From assembly GCF_001510895.1 (NCBI RefSeq), contig NZ_LPWA01000143.1, positions 1-34,685 of the forward strand: a stretch of DNA of 34,685 nt, read 5' to 3'. This DNA is from Mesorhizobium loti (GTDB taxonomy: Bacteria > Pseudomonadota > Alphaproteobacteria > Rhizobiales > Rhizobiaceae). The notes under the pieces were generated by a model. It worked only from the letters and a program-made list of their open reading frames with translations. It did not search any database and had not been told where the DNA came from. Made by a program: the position numbers and the translations under genes. Positions 1-8,105 of this stretch are shown piece after piece. Position 1 is the stretch's first letter, and the number at the start of each line of letters is the position of its first letter.

Positions 1-616
1 GACACGGACGCCCCCGGACCAATCGTAGCGAGCAGGACCATCCGAAAGCGGAGAAACAAATGCAATAATCGCGTTGACAGTCGAACCCTCATGTAAGGAT
101 GAAGCCCGCATCGGCCAGAAGAACGGCATCGTGCGGCAATGGGCAAGGCGCGGCACCCGACCTCGCCAGCCGGCCGATCAGCGCTACAAGAGTGCGTATC
201 TGTTTGGCGCGATTTGCCCGGCGCGCGGCGCCGGGGCCGCTCTGGCTCTACCCTTTGCCGACACCGAGGCCATGCAACGCCATATCGACGAGATCAGCCG
301 GCATGTTGAAAAGGGCGCACACGCTGTGCTCGTCATGGATCGTGCCGGATGGCACACCACCGCCAATCTCAGGATGCCGAAAAACATGACGGCGATCTTC
401 CTGCCCTCGCGCTCCCCGGAACTGAACCCGGTCGAAAACGTCTGGCAATATCTGCGGCAGAATTGGCTCTCAAACCGCGTCTTCGACGACTACGACGCCA
501 TCATCGACGCCGCTTGCGAGGCTTGGCAGAAGCTCCTCGCTGCGCCCGAAACCATCACATCGATCGGAATGCGGCAGTGGGCGCACGTCGGTCAAACTCC
601 ATGACTCTTGGTATTA
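1..616 (+). mobile_element. Right-hand part of an IS630-family element, degenerate
   Basis: The window opens inside an IS630-type element. In another frame, bases 3-65 encode a short HPKAEKQMQ stretch that resembles the region just before the DDE domain of rhizobial IS630 transposases, followed by a stop. The DDE half is then read in the frame ending at 604. The element end is placed near base 616. IS630 elements usually end just after the transposase stop and insert at TA; a TA lies at 615-616, and the JAB reading frame from the other side loses its family character exactly here. The left end lies outside the window. Confidence 0.65.
74..604 (+). pseudogene. IS630-family transposase, C-terminal DDE part only
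   Basis: This frame encodes the catalytic half of an IS630/Tc1-mariner-like DDE transposase. The three acidic positions can be seen: Asp in KDEARIGQKNG, Asp in VLVMDRAGWH, and Glu in SPELNPVENVWQYL. The N-terminal helix-turn-helix half is absent from this frame. The nominal start at 74 is a TTG without a ribosome site, and the residues before DEARIG (VEPSCK) deviate from the usual WFQ-type sequence, so the junction is mutated or deleted. Upstream in frame there is a stop at 26-28. Its last 50 bases overlap, on the opposite strand, the frame of the JAB gene. I regard it as a non-functional remnant, although a partner N-terminal frame could lie left of the window. Confidence 0.75.
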
Positions 617-1097
617 TCTGCACCGGATTGAGATACAGCTTGTCCCAGAGCACTACGCGCGGCACCGCTTGTGCTCGCCACGCCGCCAGCTGCCATGTCC
701 CGGAAGAACCCCATAGAATCATGATCAGCGGCAGTGCGCAGCGGGCTTCTGGTGTGGCGATGACGCGGCGAAGAACGCCGCGGGCGGTCCAACTCAGCGC
801 GCCGCTCGAAGCGCCGGGGTGGCTATGCCAGTCGCCGAGGTACGTCTCGCGGCGACCCGAACGCTCATAGTGGGCGGCAATCTGCTCAAGCTGCCATTGC
901 TGATCAGGCTGGAACCGGAAGCGCTCGTGAAGGGCGCCGGGTCCGGGACCAATCATGGCGGTTATGACGGCGGTATCAGGATTTAACCACCAGCCCATGA
1001 AAGTGCCGCCGGTCTCTAACGGGAATTTGTTGTCGGCTTCAACCGCACATTCCTGTGTCACGGTGTCGGGGAGCCAGGCATCGAGATCCGGCAGCAT
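555..1097 (-). CDS. JAB/JAMM-domain (Mov34/MPN/PAD-1) protein, variant motif, 3' end replaced by IS
   Basis: JAB/JAMM proteins are zinc isopeptidases that remove or process ubiquitin-like modifiers. Bacterial ones accompany E1/E2 enzymes, for example Cap3 in type II CBASS. Numbering from the ATG at 1097, the motif has Glu28 (in LETGG), His91 and His93 (in DWHSHPG) and Ser102. The final zinc-ligand Asp expected at position 105 is Ala: codon GCC where GAC would be expected, a one-base difference. The ATG overlaps the stop of the E2-E1 gene as TGATG, so translation is probably coupled; a TTG one codon earlier is possible. From about residue 162 the sequence is the reverse complement of the IS630 transposase end, so the natural C-terminus is lost. 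The fold core looks complete. Metal-dependent activity is doubtful because of the Ala. Confidence 0.75.
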   Translation of the reverse strand: MLPDLDAWLPDTVTQECAVEADNKFPLETGGTFMGWWLNPDTAVITAMIGPGPGALHERFRFQPDQQWQLEQIAAHYERSGRRETYLGDWHSHPGASSGALSWTARGVLRRVIATPEARCALPLIMILWGSSGTWQLAAWRAQAVPRVVLWDKLYLNPVQIIPRVMEFDRRAPTAAFRSM

Positions 1098-2908
1098 CAA
1101 TGCCCGCCCTGGCAGTCCGGATGTTTTGGCAGCAGATCGACACGCCAGCGCGGCGGACAGCGCGCTCGTTCATCATCAACAAAGCTGAGTGTCTGCACGA
1201 CCGAACCCTGGTCCGCCTCACCCGAAAGGGTATCGACGGCCAGCCTCACCGCCTGCAGCGAAAGTTCCCGCAGATCATAATCGGCACCGGTGAATGTGCG
1301 CTCGCCGCACCCTGCCGGCTGGATCAGGGCCTCGTCACCAGCATCCTGTCCTGACGGGGGATCGATTTCGTGCTTGTGCCATGCATGCAAAAGGCAGATC
1401 GGGCAGCCGCTTTCGCGGATGTGCCGGACAACGGTGCCGCCCTCCAGCGTCGGCGTCGCGGATAAGCTTATGAGCGGAACGACTGCGCTTCGGCAGCGGT
1501 CATCCAGGAGCGTTGTAACGCCGTGCGAAGCGCTGCCGTCGATAACGAGATCGGCGCCCCTGATGAGCGCGTCGAGGACATCGTCGTCACCCGGATCGCT
1601 CAGAGCCTGCGCCGCAACACCTATAAAATGCGGATGGCCGCGGACTTCGGTTGCCGGATACTGGCGAGCGAGAAAAGCCCGCAACGCCGCTGTCTTGCGC
1701 TGCCCCCAGGCGGCTACGCCCAGCGGCCAGCGGATCGTGTTTCCGGGCTCAAGAATGTCATGTTCGACAAGATCGAGGGTGCGGCATCCGTTTCGGGCCA
1801 GTTCGATCGCTACCGGTGCGCCGACGGCGCCAACGCCGACGACAACGATCCGCTTGTCTTTGAGGGACGCAACGGCCGGAACGCGCCAGCCAATGTCGCT
1901 CGGCCCGGCGCGAAAAGCGGGCAATGCGGTGATACGAAGTGGTTTGGGGGCCCTGTTCTTCTTCGGCTCAAAGCCGTGCGCATGACCGAAGACCATGACG
2001 AAGGACCAGCCGAGGCCCGTTTTACCGAAGGCAAGCTCGCTCGGATAGACGATTGCGCAGAGTTCGAACTTCAGGCCTGGACCGTAGTTTCGCGGCTGGG
2101 CACGCTGGAGCCATAAGTAATCTTGGCGGAGTTTTTTTAGCTGTGCCTCGAGCTGAGGATCGGGCAGGATCGTGTCTTTTGATCTCACCCATGGAACCTC
2201 CAGCTGATTCTTCGTGTCGGCTAGGTCGGTCGGGAGCGGACCCGCCCATTGGTGAAGGACCTGACCATCCTCAGCGCGAATCTCTTTGACATAGGCCCTG
2301 ATCGCCGGAATATGGACTGGACCGTTCTCGGCCTCGACTTTGACCGTTTGATCTTGGATGTAACGCAGCTGCAAGGTGCCTTGCGAGGCGTCGCCGAGAT
2401 CCCACCCGCTGTCGATTAGACAATAGGATCCGGAATTAAGGCCAAGGTTGTTCCACCAGTATTCGGCAGGCTCGCCCTGCGGGTCTTCCTCTCCGGTGCC
2501 ACGCACCGAATCGGCGAGCTGTTTTTCCAGCAACGTCCAAAGCGACCAGCTCGGTCTCCACTGCCTGGTGTCGCGGCCGAGCAGGCAGAGATTGCCCTCG
2601 ACAGGACTGCGGTGACGCGCAGGCGGGGGGTCAAGGCCGGCGAGCAGAAAGACCTGAGGCCGAAAGTGCGGGTAGGCGTCGGGAAAGACAGCCTGCAGCC
2701 GAAGGGTCGTCGCGGCATCGAGCGGCCAGTCGAATGTGAGCGACAATCGCCCGGCAGCGAGGGCCGGCTCGTCAATCTCGGGCGTTATCCCGGCGGCGTG
2801 CAGCGCGTCGAGTTCGTATTGAAGCCGCCCCGGATAACGCTTCTCCCAGCGGGGAACTGGCCCCGCTGAGGTCGTCACGGACGACTCGGGATCAACCATC
2901 TCTCTCAT
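1097..2908 (-). CDS. E2-E1 fusion protein (UBC-like domain plus ThiF/E1 adenylation domain), Cap2-like
   Basis: This 603-residue protein joins two steps of ubiquitin-like conjugation. Residues about 20-135 resemble an E2: a proline-rich FPDAYPHFRP segment is followed by HRSPVEGNLCLLG, where Cys108 sits at the catalytic position. Residues about 345-575 are a ThiF/E1 Rossmann adenylation domain with the nucleotide loop VVVGVGAVG (355-363) and acidic VEHDILEPGN (381-390). Cys534 in PAGCGERTFTG is the likely E1 thioester cysteine. GCPIC (501-505) could bind zinc. The order and cysteine positions closely match Cap2 of type II CBASS, where the enzyme links the CD-NTase C-terminus to targets. The start ATG overlaps the stop of the upstream small gene (ATGA), and the stop overlaps the JAB start. 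No CD-NTase lies nearby, so the substrate is unknown and the name Cap2 is not assigned. Confidence 0.88.
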   Translation of the reverse strand: MREMVDPESSVTTSAGPVPRWEKRYPGRLQYELDALHAAGITPEIDEPALAAGRLSLTFDWPLDAATTLRLQAVFPDAYPHFRPQVFLLAGLDPPPARHRSPVEGNLCLLGRDTRQWRPSWSLWTLLEKQLADSVRGTGEEDPQGEPAEYWWNNLGLNSGSYCLIDSGWDLGDASQGTLQLRYIQDQTVKVEAENGPVHIPAIRAYVKEIRAEDGQVLHQWAGPLPTDLADTKNQLEVPWVRSKDTILPDPQLEAQLKKLRQDYLWLQRAQPRNYGPGLKFELCAIVYPSELAFGKTGLGWSFVMVFGHAHGFEPKKNRAPKPLRITALPAFRAGPSDIGWRVPAVASLKDKRIVVVGVGAVGAPVAIELARNGCRTLDLVEHDILEPGNTIRWPLGVAAWGQRKTAALRAFLARQYPATEVRGHPHFIGVAAQALSDPGDDDVLDALIRGADLVIDGSASHGVTTLLDDRCRSAVVPLISLSATPTLEGGTVVRHIRESGCPICLLHAWHKHEIDPPSGQDAGDEALIQPAGCGERTFTGADYDLRELSLQAVRLAVDTLSGEADQGSVVQTLSFVDDERARCPPRWRVDLLPKHPDCQGGH

Positions 2909-3051
2909 CCCACCTTGCGCGGCGGGGGTGCGGGCGGATCAGGCGGCCCCGGAGGAACACAGTGCGGCGGCCCGGAAGGCACTCCGTGAGGCGGTCCTTT
3001 TCCGGGACTATCTGGCGGTGCCTTTCCGGGATTGTCGGGTTTTCCAGTCAT
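2905..3051 (-). CDS. 48-residue Pro/Gly octapeptide-repeat protein with C-terminal Gly, first gene of the E2-E1-JAB operon
   Basis: I do not recognise a family. The frame has an ATG at 3051 preceded by GGAAG six bases upstream, and its TGA overlaps the E2-E1 start as ATGA, which is strong evidence for a real coupled gene. The product holds 19 Pro and 8 Gly in 48 residues. After a six-residue leader it reads as octads: NPGKAPPD, SPGKGPPH, GVPSGPPH, CVPPGPPD and PPAPPPRK, and it ends Val-Gly. The octads share a G/A-P-P-D/H half. There is one cysteine (31), no signal peptide and no membrane segment, and it is predicted to be disordered. A free C-terminal glycine is the classical feature of modifiers activated by E1 enzymes. 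It could therefore be the conjugated molecule, a substrate tag or a scaffold. This role is inference. Confidence 0.72.
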   Translation of the reverse strand: MTGKPDNPGKAPPDSPGKGPPHGVPSGPPHCVPPGPPDPPAPPPRKVG

Positions 3052-3549
3052 AATTGGCTTCCATATCTAAATACTTTGTGAACTGCTGACGAGCAGGCAC
3101 AAAGGTTCTTGGCAATAAGTTGCTTCTGAGTTTACATCCTGGACGTAGAAATTTTCGATCCCCGACTAGTGCTTTCTACCTAACAAAAGAATCCGATTCG
3201 GGATTCCCTTTCGGGAGCGTGCGCTGTGCTGAGATGGGCCATACGAACCTCCTCTTAGAGCGCGCCGGATGACGCCATACCTAGGCGGGCAGCCTTAAAC
3301 CTAACCTCCCTTTTCATCATCGCTCGTGTGCGATCACACCAGCGGGAATGGTACGAAGGGCACCTTGCTCAAGGGCGCCCTTCGCATCGGCGGCAGTCTT
3401 CGATCCCGGAGGTGCGGACCTAAGCGCTTTGGAAAGAGCCGCCGGTGAGCCCTTTTTGGGTATCCCGCTTCGCTAACACCGGCTGGACGGGGAAGCATAG
3501 CGCACCCGTTCGTATGCGGCGAGCGCGATGAGACAAGTGCTTCGCTCCC
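3052..3549. other. Intergenic region upstream of the small-protein/E2-E1/JAB operon and downstream of the porin
   Basis: I see no convincing gene in these roughly 500 bases. The operon promoter must lie in the part nearest 3051, but I found no good -35/-10 pair. An inverted repeat lies at 3354-3384. Reading frames here lack family signatures. No CD-NTase, ubiquitin-like fold or second effector gene is present upstream. Confidence 0.6.
3354..3384. repeat. Inverted repeat, 8-bp perfect outer arms
   Basis: CGAAGGGC at 3354-3361 pairs with GCCCTTCG at 3377-3384, and CCTT and AAGG inside extend the stem. No run of T follows on either strand, so it is not a textbook intrinsic terminator. It could still help end porin transcription, which reads leftward about 165 bases away. 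Confidence 0.4.
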
Positions 3550-4653
3550 TCAGAACGAGCGCTGGAAGCGGAGGAAACCGCCGACGGCGCTGCTCTTGCC
3601 TGCGGGGATGCCGGTCCAGTTGTAACCGTTGCTGTCGTGGTCGTTATGCGCCCAGTCAACTTCGGCCGTGATCGTGAGGCCCGGGACGATCTTGTACGCG
3701 ACGTTCGCCGCAAGGCCAAATTCCTTGGCCTCATCGTACGACACCTGGAGGTTGAACGCAGTCTTCTCGTTGAACTTGTAGGTGCCACCACCCCAGACTG
3801 CCCAGTTGCCGCCCCACTGCTTGTAGAAGCCGCGGCCACCGGCCGGGATTGCCCAAGTCGCGTCCGTCAGATTGTCGTCGGTGCCGTAGCCGGCCATGAT
3901 GAACAGCGAAATCGCGTCGGTGGCGTTCACGTCCAAGCGGACCTTGCCGGCGACTTCCTCGTAGTTGGCGTCATAGGCGACGACGCCGGCGATAGCGCCC
4001 CAGCCCTGCGTGTACTTCAAGCCGCCGACGACATGCGGAACGTAGCTGTCGATGGTACCGACAGTGCCCGAGCCTTCTTCGAGCGAGATAACGGCTGAGA
4101 AACCGTTGCCGGCGTCGAAGTAGTACTGGACGACGTTGGTGTCGAAATCGCCATAGGGAACCAGCGTATCGTTGATAACGTTGCCGGCGTAGCCGATGAA
4201 CGTGTCGAACGCCGATTCGTCCTTACCGACGCGCAGCCCACCGAGTTGAATCCAGGCAAAGTTCAGCGAACTGCTGTTGCCGCCGTCGGAATAGTTGAAG
4301 CGGGTCTCTGTGTAGGTCTTGAGGGTGCCGAGCTCTGTTTCCTGACCCGTCCAGGTCTTCAGGTTGAAGCGGGCCTTCTTGTGCCAGGTATCGTTGATGC
4401 TGCCGTCCTCATGGTCGACCGCGCGACGGCCGTCGAACGACCCTGCCTGACCGGCCGACGCATCCCAGCGGATATAGCCACCGATGCGCAGGCAGGTTTC
4501 TGTGCCAGGGATATAGAAATAGCCGGCGCCATAGACGTCGCAGGTCTTGACGTATTCGGCCGGCTCCGGCTCGGCGACGACGACGGCGGCGCGCGCACCG
4601 GAGACTGCGAGAAGTGCCGCAGCGGAGCCGAGAAGAAAGCTCTTGATGTTCAT
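3550..4653 (-). CDS. Outer-membrane porin, Rhizobiales porin family (Omp2/RopA-like)
   Basis: A trimeric beta-barrel porin would allow passive diffusion of small solutes through the outer membrane. The product is 367 residues. It has a signal peptide (MNIKSFLLGSAAALLAVSG, cleaved after an Ala-rich stretch) and then the conserved family N-terminus with two cysteines, around VKTCDVYGAGYFYIPGTETC. Beta-strand alternation runs throughout, and it ends in Phe (FLRFQRSF), the outer-membrane insertion signal. I chose the ATG at 4653 because GGAG lies about nine bases upstream; a GTG four codons earlier is part of the ribosome-site region. The gene is monocistronic between two long non-coding stretches. 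A sigma-70-like promoter is visible at 4802-4831. Full length for the family. Confidence 0.93.
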   Translation of the reverse strand: MNIKSFLLGSAAALLAVSGARAAVVVAEPEPAEYVKTCDVYGAGYFYIPGTETCLRIGGYIRWDASAGQAGSFDGRRAVDHEDGSINDTWHKKARFNLKTWTGQETELGTLKTYTETRFNYSDGGNSSSLNFAWIQLGGLRVGKDESAFDTFIGYAGNVINDTLVPYGDFDTNVVQYYFDAGNGFSAVISLEEGSGTVGTIDSYVPHVVGGLKYTQGWGAIAGVVAYDANYEEVAGKVRLDVNATDAISLFIMAGYGTDDNLTDATWAIPAGGRGFYKQWGGNWAVWGGGTYKFNEKTAFNLQVSYDEAKEFGLAANVAYKIVPGLTITAEVDWAHNDHDSNGYNWTGIPAGKSSAVGGFLRFQRSF

Positions 4654-4801
4654 TTTGATCTCCACTCAAAAAAATTAAAAAAGAGGCAGGGTTATCCTCG
4701 CGAGGACAGCGCCCCTCCCCATTCCCCACTTTCGAGAACGATGCGCGTCGCGCTGCTTTCTCACAGTTTGACGCTATCCATCATTTAGATTCGTTCAAGA
4801 T

Positions 4802-4831
4802 ATATTATGCCAATTGCGACGTTTATGGCAA
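4802..4831 (-). promoter_or_regulatory. Likely sigma-70-type promoter of the porin gene
   Basis: Read on the minus strand, TTGCCA (4831-4826) is followed after 18 bases by TAATAT (4807-4802). Transcription would begin near 4795, giving a leader of about 140 bases before the porin ATG. The surrounding 4780-4940 stretch is AT-rich and contains several TGGCAAT-like words in both orientations, which could be regulator sites. No gene is present in 4666-5021. Confidence 0.5.
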
Positions 4832-5021
4832 TAGCAGTGGCAATTATGTCACAAAATTCATTGATATACTGTACGTTTAGCACGAACTATACATTCAACT
4901 CAATCTAGACAATTCGCACATAGTTGCGATCTACAGCATTCAGCACGGAGTGTGCGTGCACGCCACTCAATACCGCTTGCCAGAAGCGAGTGCCAGTCTC
5001 ATTGATTTGCAGTTAGTTTCG

Positions 5022-5729
5022 TCAGTGCGACTTCATCGAGGAAAATCCTCGTGCGGCTGAAACAACTTCGGCAGCCAAATCCTGTCTGAGCATTTCCATG
5101 GGTATGCGACCATCTAGAAGAGGCGAAGGGCAGATCAGCCAAAGCCATGCCAGTCTGGGATTGGCGATCCAAGAGAGCACCTGTCGTATCCCTGGCGTCG
5201 GTCTGCCGTCGATGAACTGGGCCAGGGGAAACACATGCTTGCGAGCGCCTTTGCGCAATGCGATCACGTCATTGTGCCGCTGCCACCAATGCAATGTTGA
5301 GCGCGGTATGCCGAAGCGCTTTTCCAGATATGTTGGCCCGGCCACCTGACCCGCCCAGTCTTCAATGCGCCTGGAATCGCATTGCTGATCTCCTGCTTCT
5401 ACGGCCAAGCGTCCACGTCCGCCTTCGGTTCGCGCCGGGAAGGGGGGCGACTCACCGACGCCGACGTCGAAACGGCGCGCCGCCTCGGCTGCGAGACGGT
5501 GAACAAATTCGGAGGCTAGGCAAGCCAGGTCGTCATGAATGGCTTGTTGGTCAGTTGCCGAAAGCAGATCGGTAGCAGCGTTGTTGCCAATCCCCACGCG
5601 GGAGGGGGGCAAAGTGTGTGCTCTTATAACCTCATCGTACTGAGCCAGAACACGCTGGACTTCCTTTGCAACCAAACTTGAGAGCTCATCCTGGTGAGGT
5701 TCATTTCCAGAGCCAAAGGATTTGATCAT
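5022..5729 (-). CDS. Protein with MbcA/ParS/Xre-type (DUF2384-like) C-terminal domain
   Basis: The product is 235 residues. The last third matches the antitoxin toxin-binding domain seen in MbcA/ParS/Xre proteins: FIDGRPTPGIRQVLSW, then NPRLAWLWLICPSPLLDG and IPMEML. Before it (about residues 125-160) is a helix-turn-helix-like segment, YLEKRFGIPRSTLHWWQRH, which suggests DNA binding. The N-terminal 110 residues are unassigned. The start at 5729 is chosen because AGGGGGAG lies seven to eight bases upstream; a start seven codons earlier has no such site. Most relatives pair with a RES-domain or similar toxin gene, but none is adjacent: the downstream neighbour is the porin promoter region and the upstream neighbour is an IS630. 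It may be an orphan regulator or a solitary antitoxin-like protein. Confidence 0.6.
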   Translation of the reverse strand: MIKSFGSGNEPHQDELSSLVAKEVQRVLAQYDEVIRAHTLPPSRVGIGNNAATDLLSATDQQAIHDDLACLASEFVHRLAAEAARRFDVGVGESPPFPARTEGGRGRLAVEAGDQQCDSRRIEDWAGQVAGPTYLEKRFGIPRSTLHWWQRHNDVIALRKGARKHVFPLAQFIDGRPTPGIRQVLSWIANPRLAWLWLICPSPLLDGRIPMEMLRQDLAAEVVSAARGFSSMKSH

Positions 5730-5887
5730 GTGTTGCTCCCCCTGCCGCATAAGCGGTCATTTTCGCCCCCACACAGCATCGCTTGAACCGGCGTCCAGCG
5801 CGAAGACATGTGGATTCCGATGCGGACCATCCCCAAGGAACGACGCCTTATGATTCTCTTTCGGGAGTGCACATGGGCGTCTGGAGT

Positions 5888-6954
5888 ATGCGCACAGGAA
5901 TATCCCTCACCGTTTCTTCGATTGATCGCCAGCGTCTGGCGGCGCTGATTAGGGATCGCAACGCCTCGCAGAAGCATGCCTGGCGCGCCGAGATCGTGCT
6001 TTTGTCCGCCGACGGCGTCGGCACCGTCGAGATCATGCGCCAGACCGGCAAGTCGAAGACCTGTGTGTGGCGCTGGCAGGAGCGCTTCGCCGAGGATGGC
6101 TTGGAGGGGCTGTTGCGCGACAAGACGCGGCCTTCGCGCATTCCGCCACTCGGACCCGAGGTGGCCGAGCGTGCGGTGGCGCTGACGTTGAAAGACCCGC
6201 CCGGCGAAACGACGCACTGGACCGCCGACATGATGGCGCACGCCACCGGCATCAGCGCCAGCGCGGTCAGACGCATCTGGAAGGCGCATGGGCTGCAGCC
6301 GCATCGCTGGCGGCAGCTCAAGCTCTCCAGCGATCCGCACTTCGTCGACAAACTGCGCGATGTCGTCGGCCTTTATGTCGCCCCGCCGGCGCACGCCATC
6401 GTGCTGCCGGTCGACGAGAAGAGCCAGATCCAGGCCCGAGACCGCACCCAGCCCGGCCTGCCCGTGAAGAAGGGCAGGCTCGGCACCATGACCCGCGACT
6501 ACAAGCGCAATGGCACGACCACGCTGTTCGCCGCCCTCAACGTGCTCGACGGCACCGTCATCGGCAGGAACATGCAGCGCCACCATCAGAAGTTCATTCG
6601 CTTTCTCAACACGATGCCGAGGTGCCGGCCGACAATGCCGTTCACGTCATCCTCGACAACTACGCCGCCATAAGCACCCTAAGGTGCGTGCCTGGCTCAA
6701 CCGCCATCAGCGCTTAACCTTCCACTTCACTCCCACGTCGTGCTCGTGGTTCAACGCCGTCGAGGGGTTCTTCGCCAAGCTGTCGAAGCGACATAGCGCG
6801 GCGTCTTTCATTCAGTCGTCGACCTGCAGGCGGCCATCAACCGCTTCCTCTCGGAGCACAACCGCAAACCCAAACCCTTCACTGGACCGCCGATCCCGAC
6901 AAAATCATCGCCGCCGTCAAACGTGGGCACCAAGTGTTAGATTCCATCCACTAG
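5888..6954 (+). pseudogene. IS630-family transposase, at least four frameshifts
   Basis: The N-terminal part starts MRTGISLTVSSIDRQRL and carries an IS630 helix-turn-helix (GKSKTCVWRWQERF) and the first catalytic Asp (PVDEKSQIQ). It then breaks. The coding frame shifts near 6617 (continuing as VPADNAVHVILDNYAA), near 6668 (HKHPKVRAWLNRH and FHFTPTSCSWFNAVEGFF), near 6803 and near 6881, finally reading to KRGHQVLDSIH and the stop at 6952-6954. All segments belong to one family of about 345-350 residues, so this is one decayed gene. An alternative ATG lies at 5873. I could not settle the element ends; the left one may lie between 5750 and 5870 and the right one soon after 6954. This subgroup differs from the IS630 fragment at the window start. 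Confidence 0.85.
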
Positions 6955-7123
6955 ATTGCTCAAACGCTTCGTTGCTCTCCGCCCCGAAAAATTGACGCAG
7001 AACACTCGGTCTGCCGGCTCGTTATATGCGCAACCGCCTCTCGAATTTCGCGGAAATGTGCGTATTTGACCGATGAATTCGCGGAATCGACACTAGTTAC
7101 CGGCGAAATAAACGCTTCAGAGT

Positions 7124-7620
7124 TCATCTCCGCTTGAGGGAGGACAACGGAATCGGTGAATTGGCTTTCACTGGTTTCGTCACGACAAGGCTGTAGTATT
7201 GGTCGATCCCCAATCCTGCCTGCAGGAGTCCCTCCATGAATTCTTGATACGTAGCCATGGAAGGAGACGAAACGCGCATCAGATAGTCGATCCGCCCCCC
7301 GATAGCCCAGCAGTCCAGGATTTCCGGGATCTCTTTGATGGCAGTCTCGAAGTGTCGTTGATCCTCAAGACGATGGCGATCCAAAACCACCTCCACCATT
7401 ATAGAGACGATGCCCCCGATGAGGCTGGACTGAGTCGCGCGTAGAATCCCTCAATGACCCCCGTGGCTTGCAGTACACGTAGCCGTTCCGAACAGGCCGA
7501 CGGCGAAAGATGTACACGCTTTGCGAGCTCGCTCTTCGAAATCCGACCATCTGACTGGATTTCTGAGAGGATCCGGATATCCCACGCGTCTAGTTGCACA
7601 GCATCGGGTTTCGACTTCAT
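7124..7620 (-). pseudogene. Lrp/AsnC-family transcriptional regulator, one frameshift
   Basis: Lrp/AsnC proteins are small amino-acid-responsive regulators. The N-terminal part (7620 to about 7420) contains the winged helix: LDAWDIRILSEIQSDGRIS, then ELAKRVHLSPSACSERLRVL. The C-terminal ligand-sensing (RAM) part is in another frame, with GIVSIMVEVVLDRHRLED through YYSLVVTKPVKA, ending at 7124. The joint is near 7405-7425, next to a GGGGG run, so a single indel or a sequencing slip is enough to explain it. Restored, the protein would be about 160 residues, typical for the family. It stands alone, with non-coding sequence on both sides, and might once have controlled the fumarase or aldehyde dehydrogenase cluster to its right. 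Confidence 0.8.
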
Positions 7621-7624
7621 GATC

Positions 7625-8105
7625 TTTTGCTCTCAAACCGAAGGGCAATTGGTGCCCAGCAATTCTATCATCAAACGAAGCGAGCGAATTTAGTGGGCAT
7701 ATCTGTCTTCGGTCCGAAACGCGTCAGTATGAGGTTGTCGAATCTCATCTGCTGAGAGCGCATTCAACCAGAAGGCATGCAGAACACTTGGGCTATTGCC
7801 CTCCCCTACCCAGGCGATGATGTTTTGGAGAGGGGCGATCGCCTGGCAGCGACCTTCGTCCTGCTGAACGGTGCTTTTGTTGGTACCCCGGTGCTTGACC
7901 TGATTGGCACCCTCGACAACACCGAGCATGGATCGGATGGCCGGCAGGTTGGCGTAGTGTTTACATCCGGGCATGTGGCATGACACGCGCCTTGACGGCC
8001 TTTCTGATCTGAATTGCCGAGGAGCTGACCCCAACATGCAATTTGTGTCACCGTTGCGGTTCAAATCCAGTGCGGCAGTCTGGGCAAATCGCGCGAGCGG
8101 AAGGC
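7625..8105. other. Stretch without a recognisable gene
   Basis: Open frames exist on both strands here: minus, ending 7690, and plus, 7777-7983. None has a family motif, a ribosome site or a plausible neighbour relation, and the two overlap each other. It may be decayed sequence between the broken Lrp gene and the fumarase gene. Confidence 0.5.

Noticed and set aside
955..2290. Several long plus-strand frames opposite the E2-E1 gene
   Set aside because: They are GC-rich shadow frames of the real minus-strand gene; none carries a domain signature.
555..3051. Calling the locus a type II CBASS defence operon
   Set aside because: The E2-E1 and JAB genes fit, but there is no CD-NTase and no effector gene within the available flanks, and the first gene is an unrelated repeat peptide.
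5740..5880. Exact left terminal repeat of the second IS630 element
   Set aside because: GTGGAT words occur near both ends, but no convincing inverted pair could be aligned, so no boundary was assigned.
7777..7983. Possible 68-codon plus-strand gene
   Set aside because: No ribosome site or family motif is seen, and it overlaps equally open minus-strand frames.
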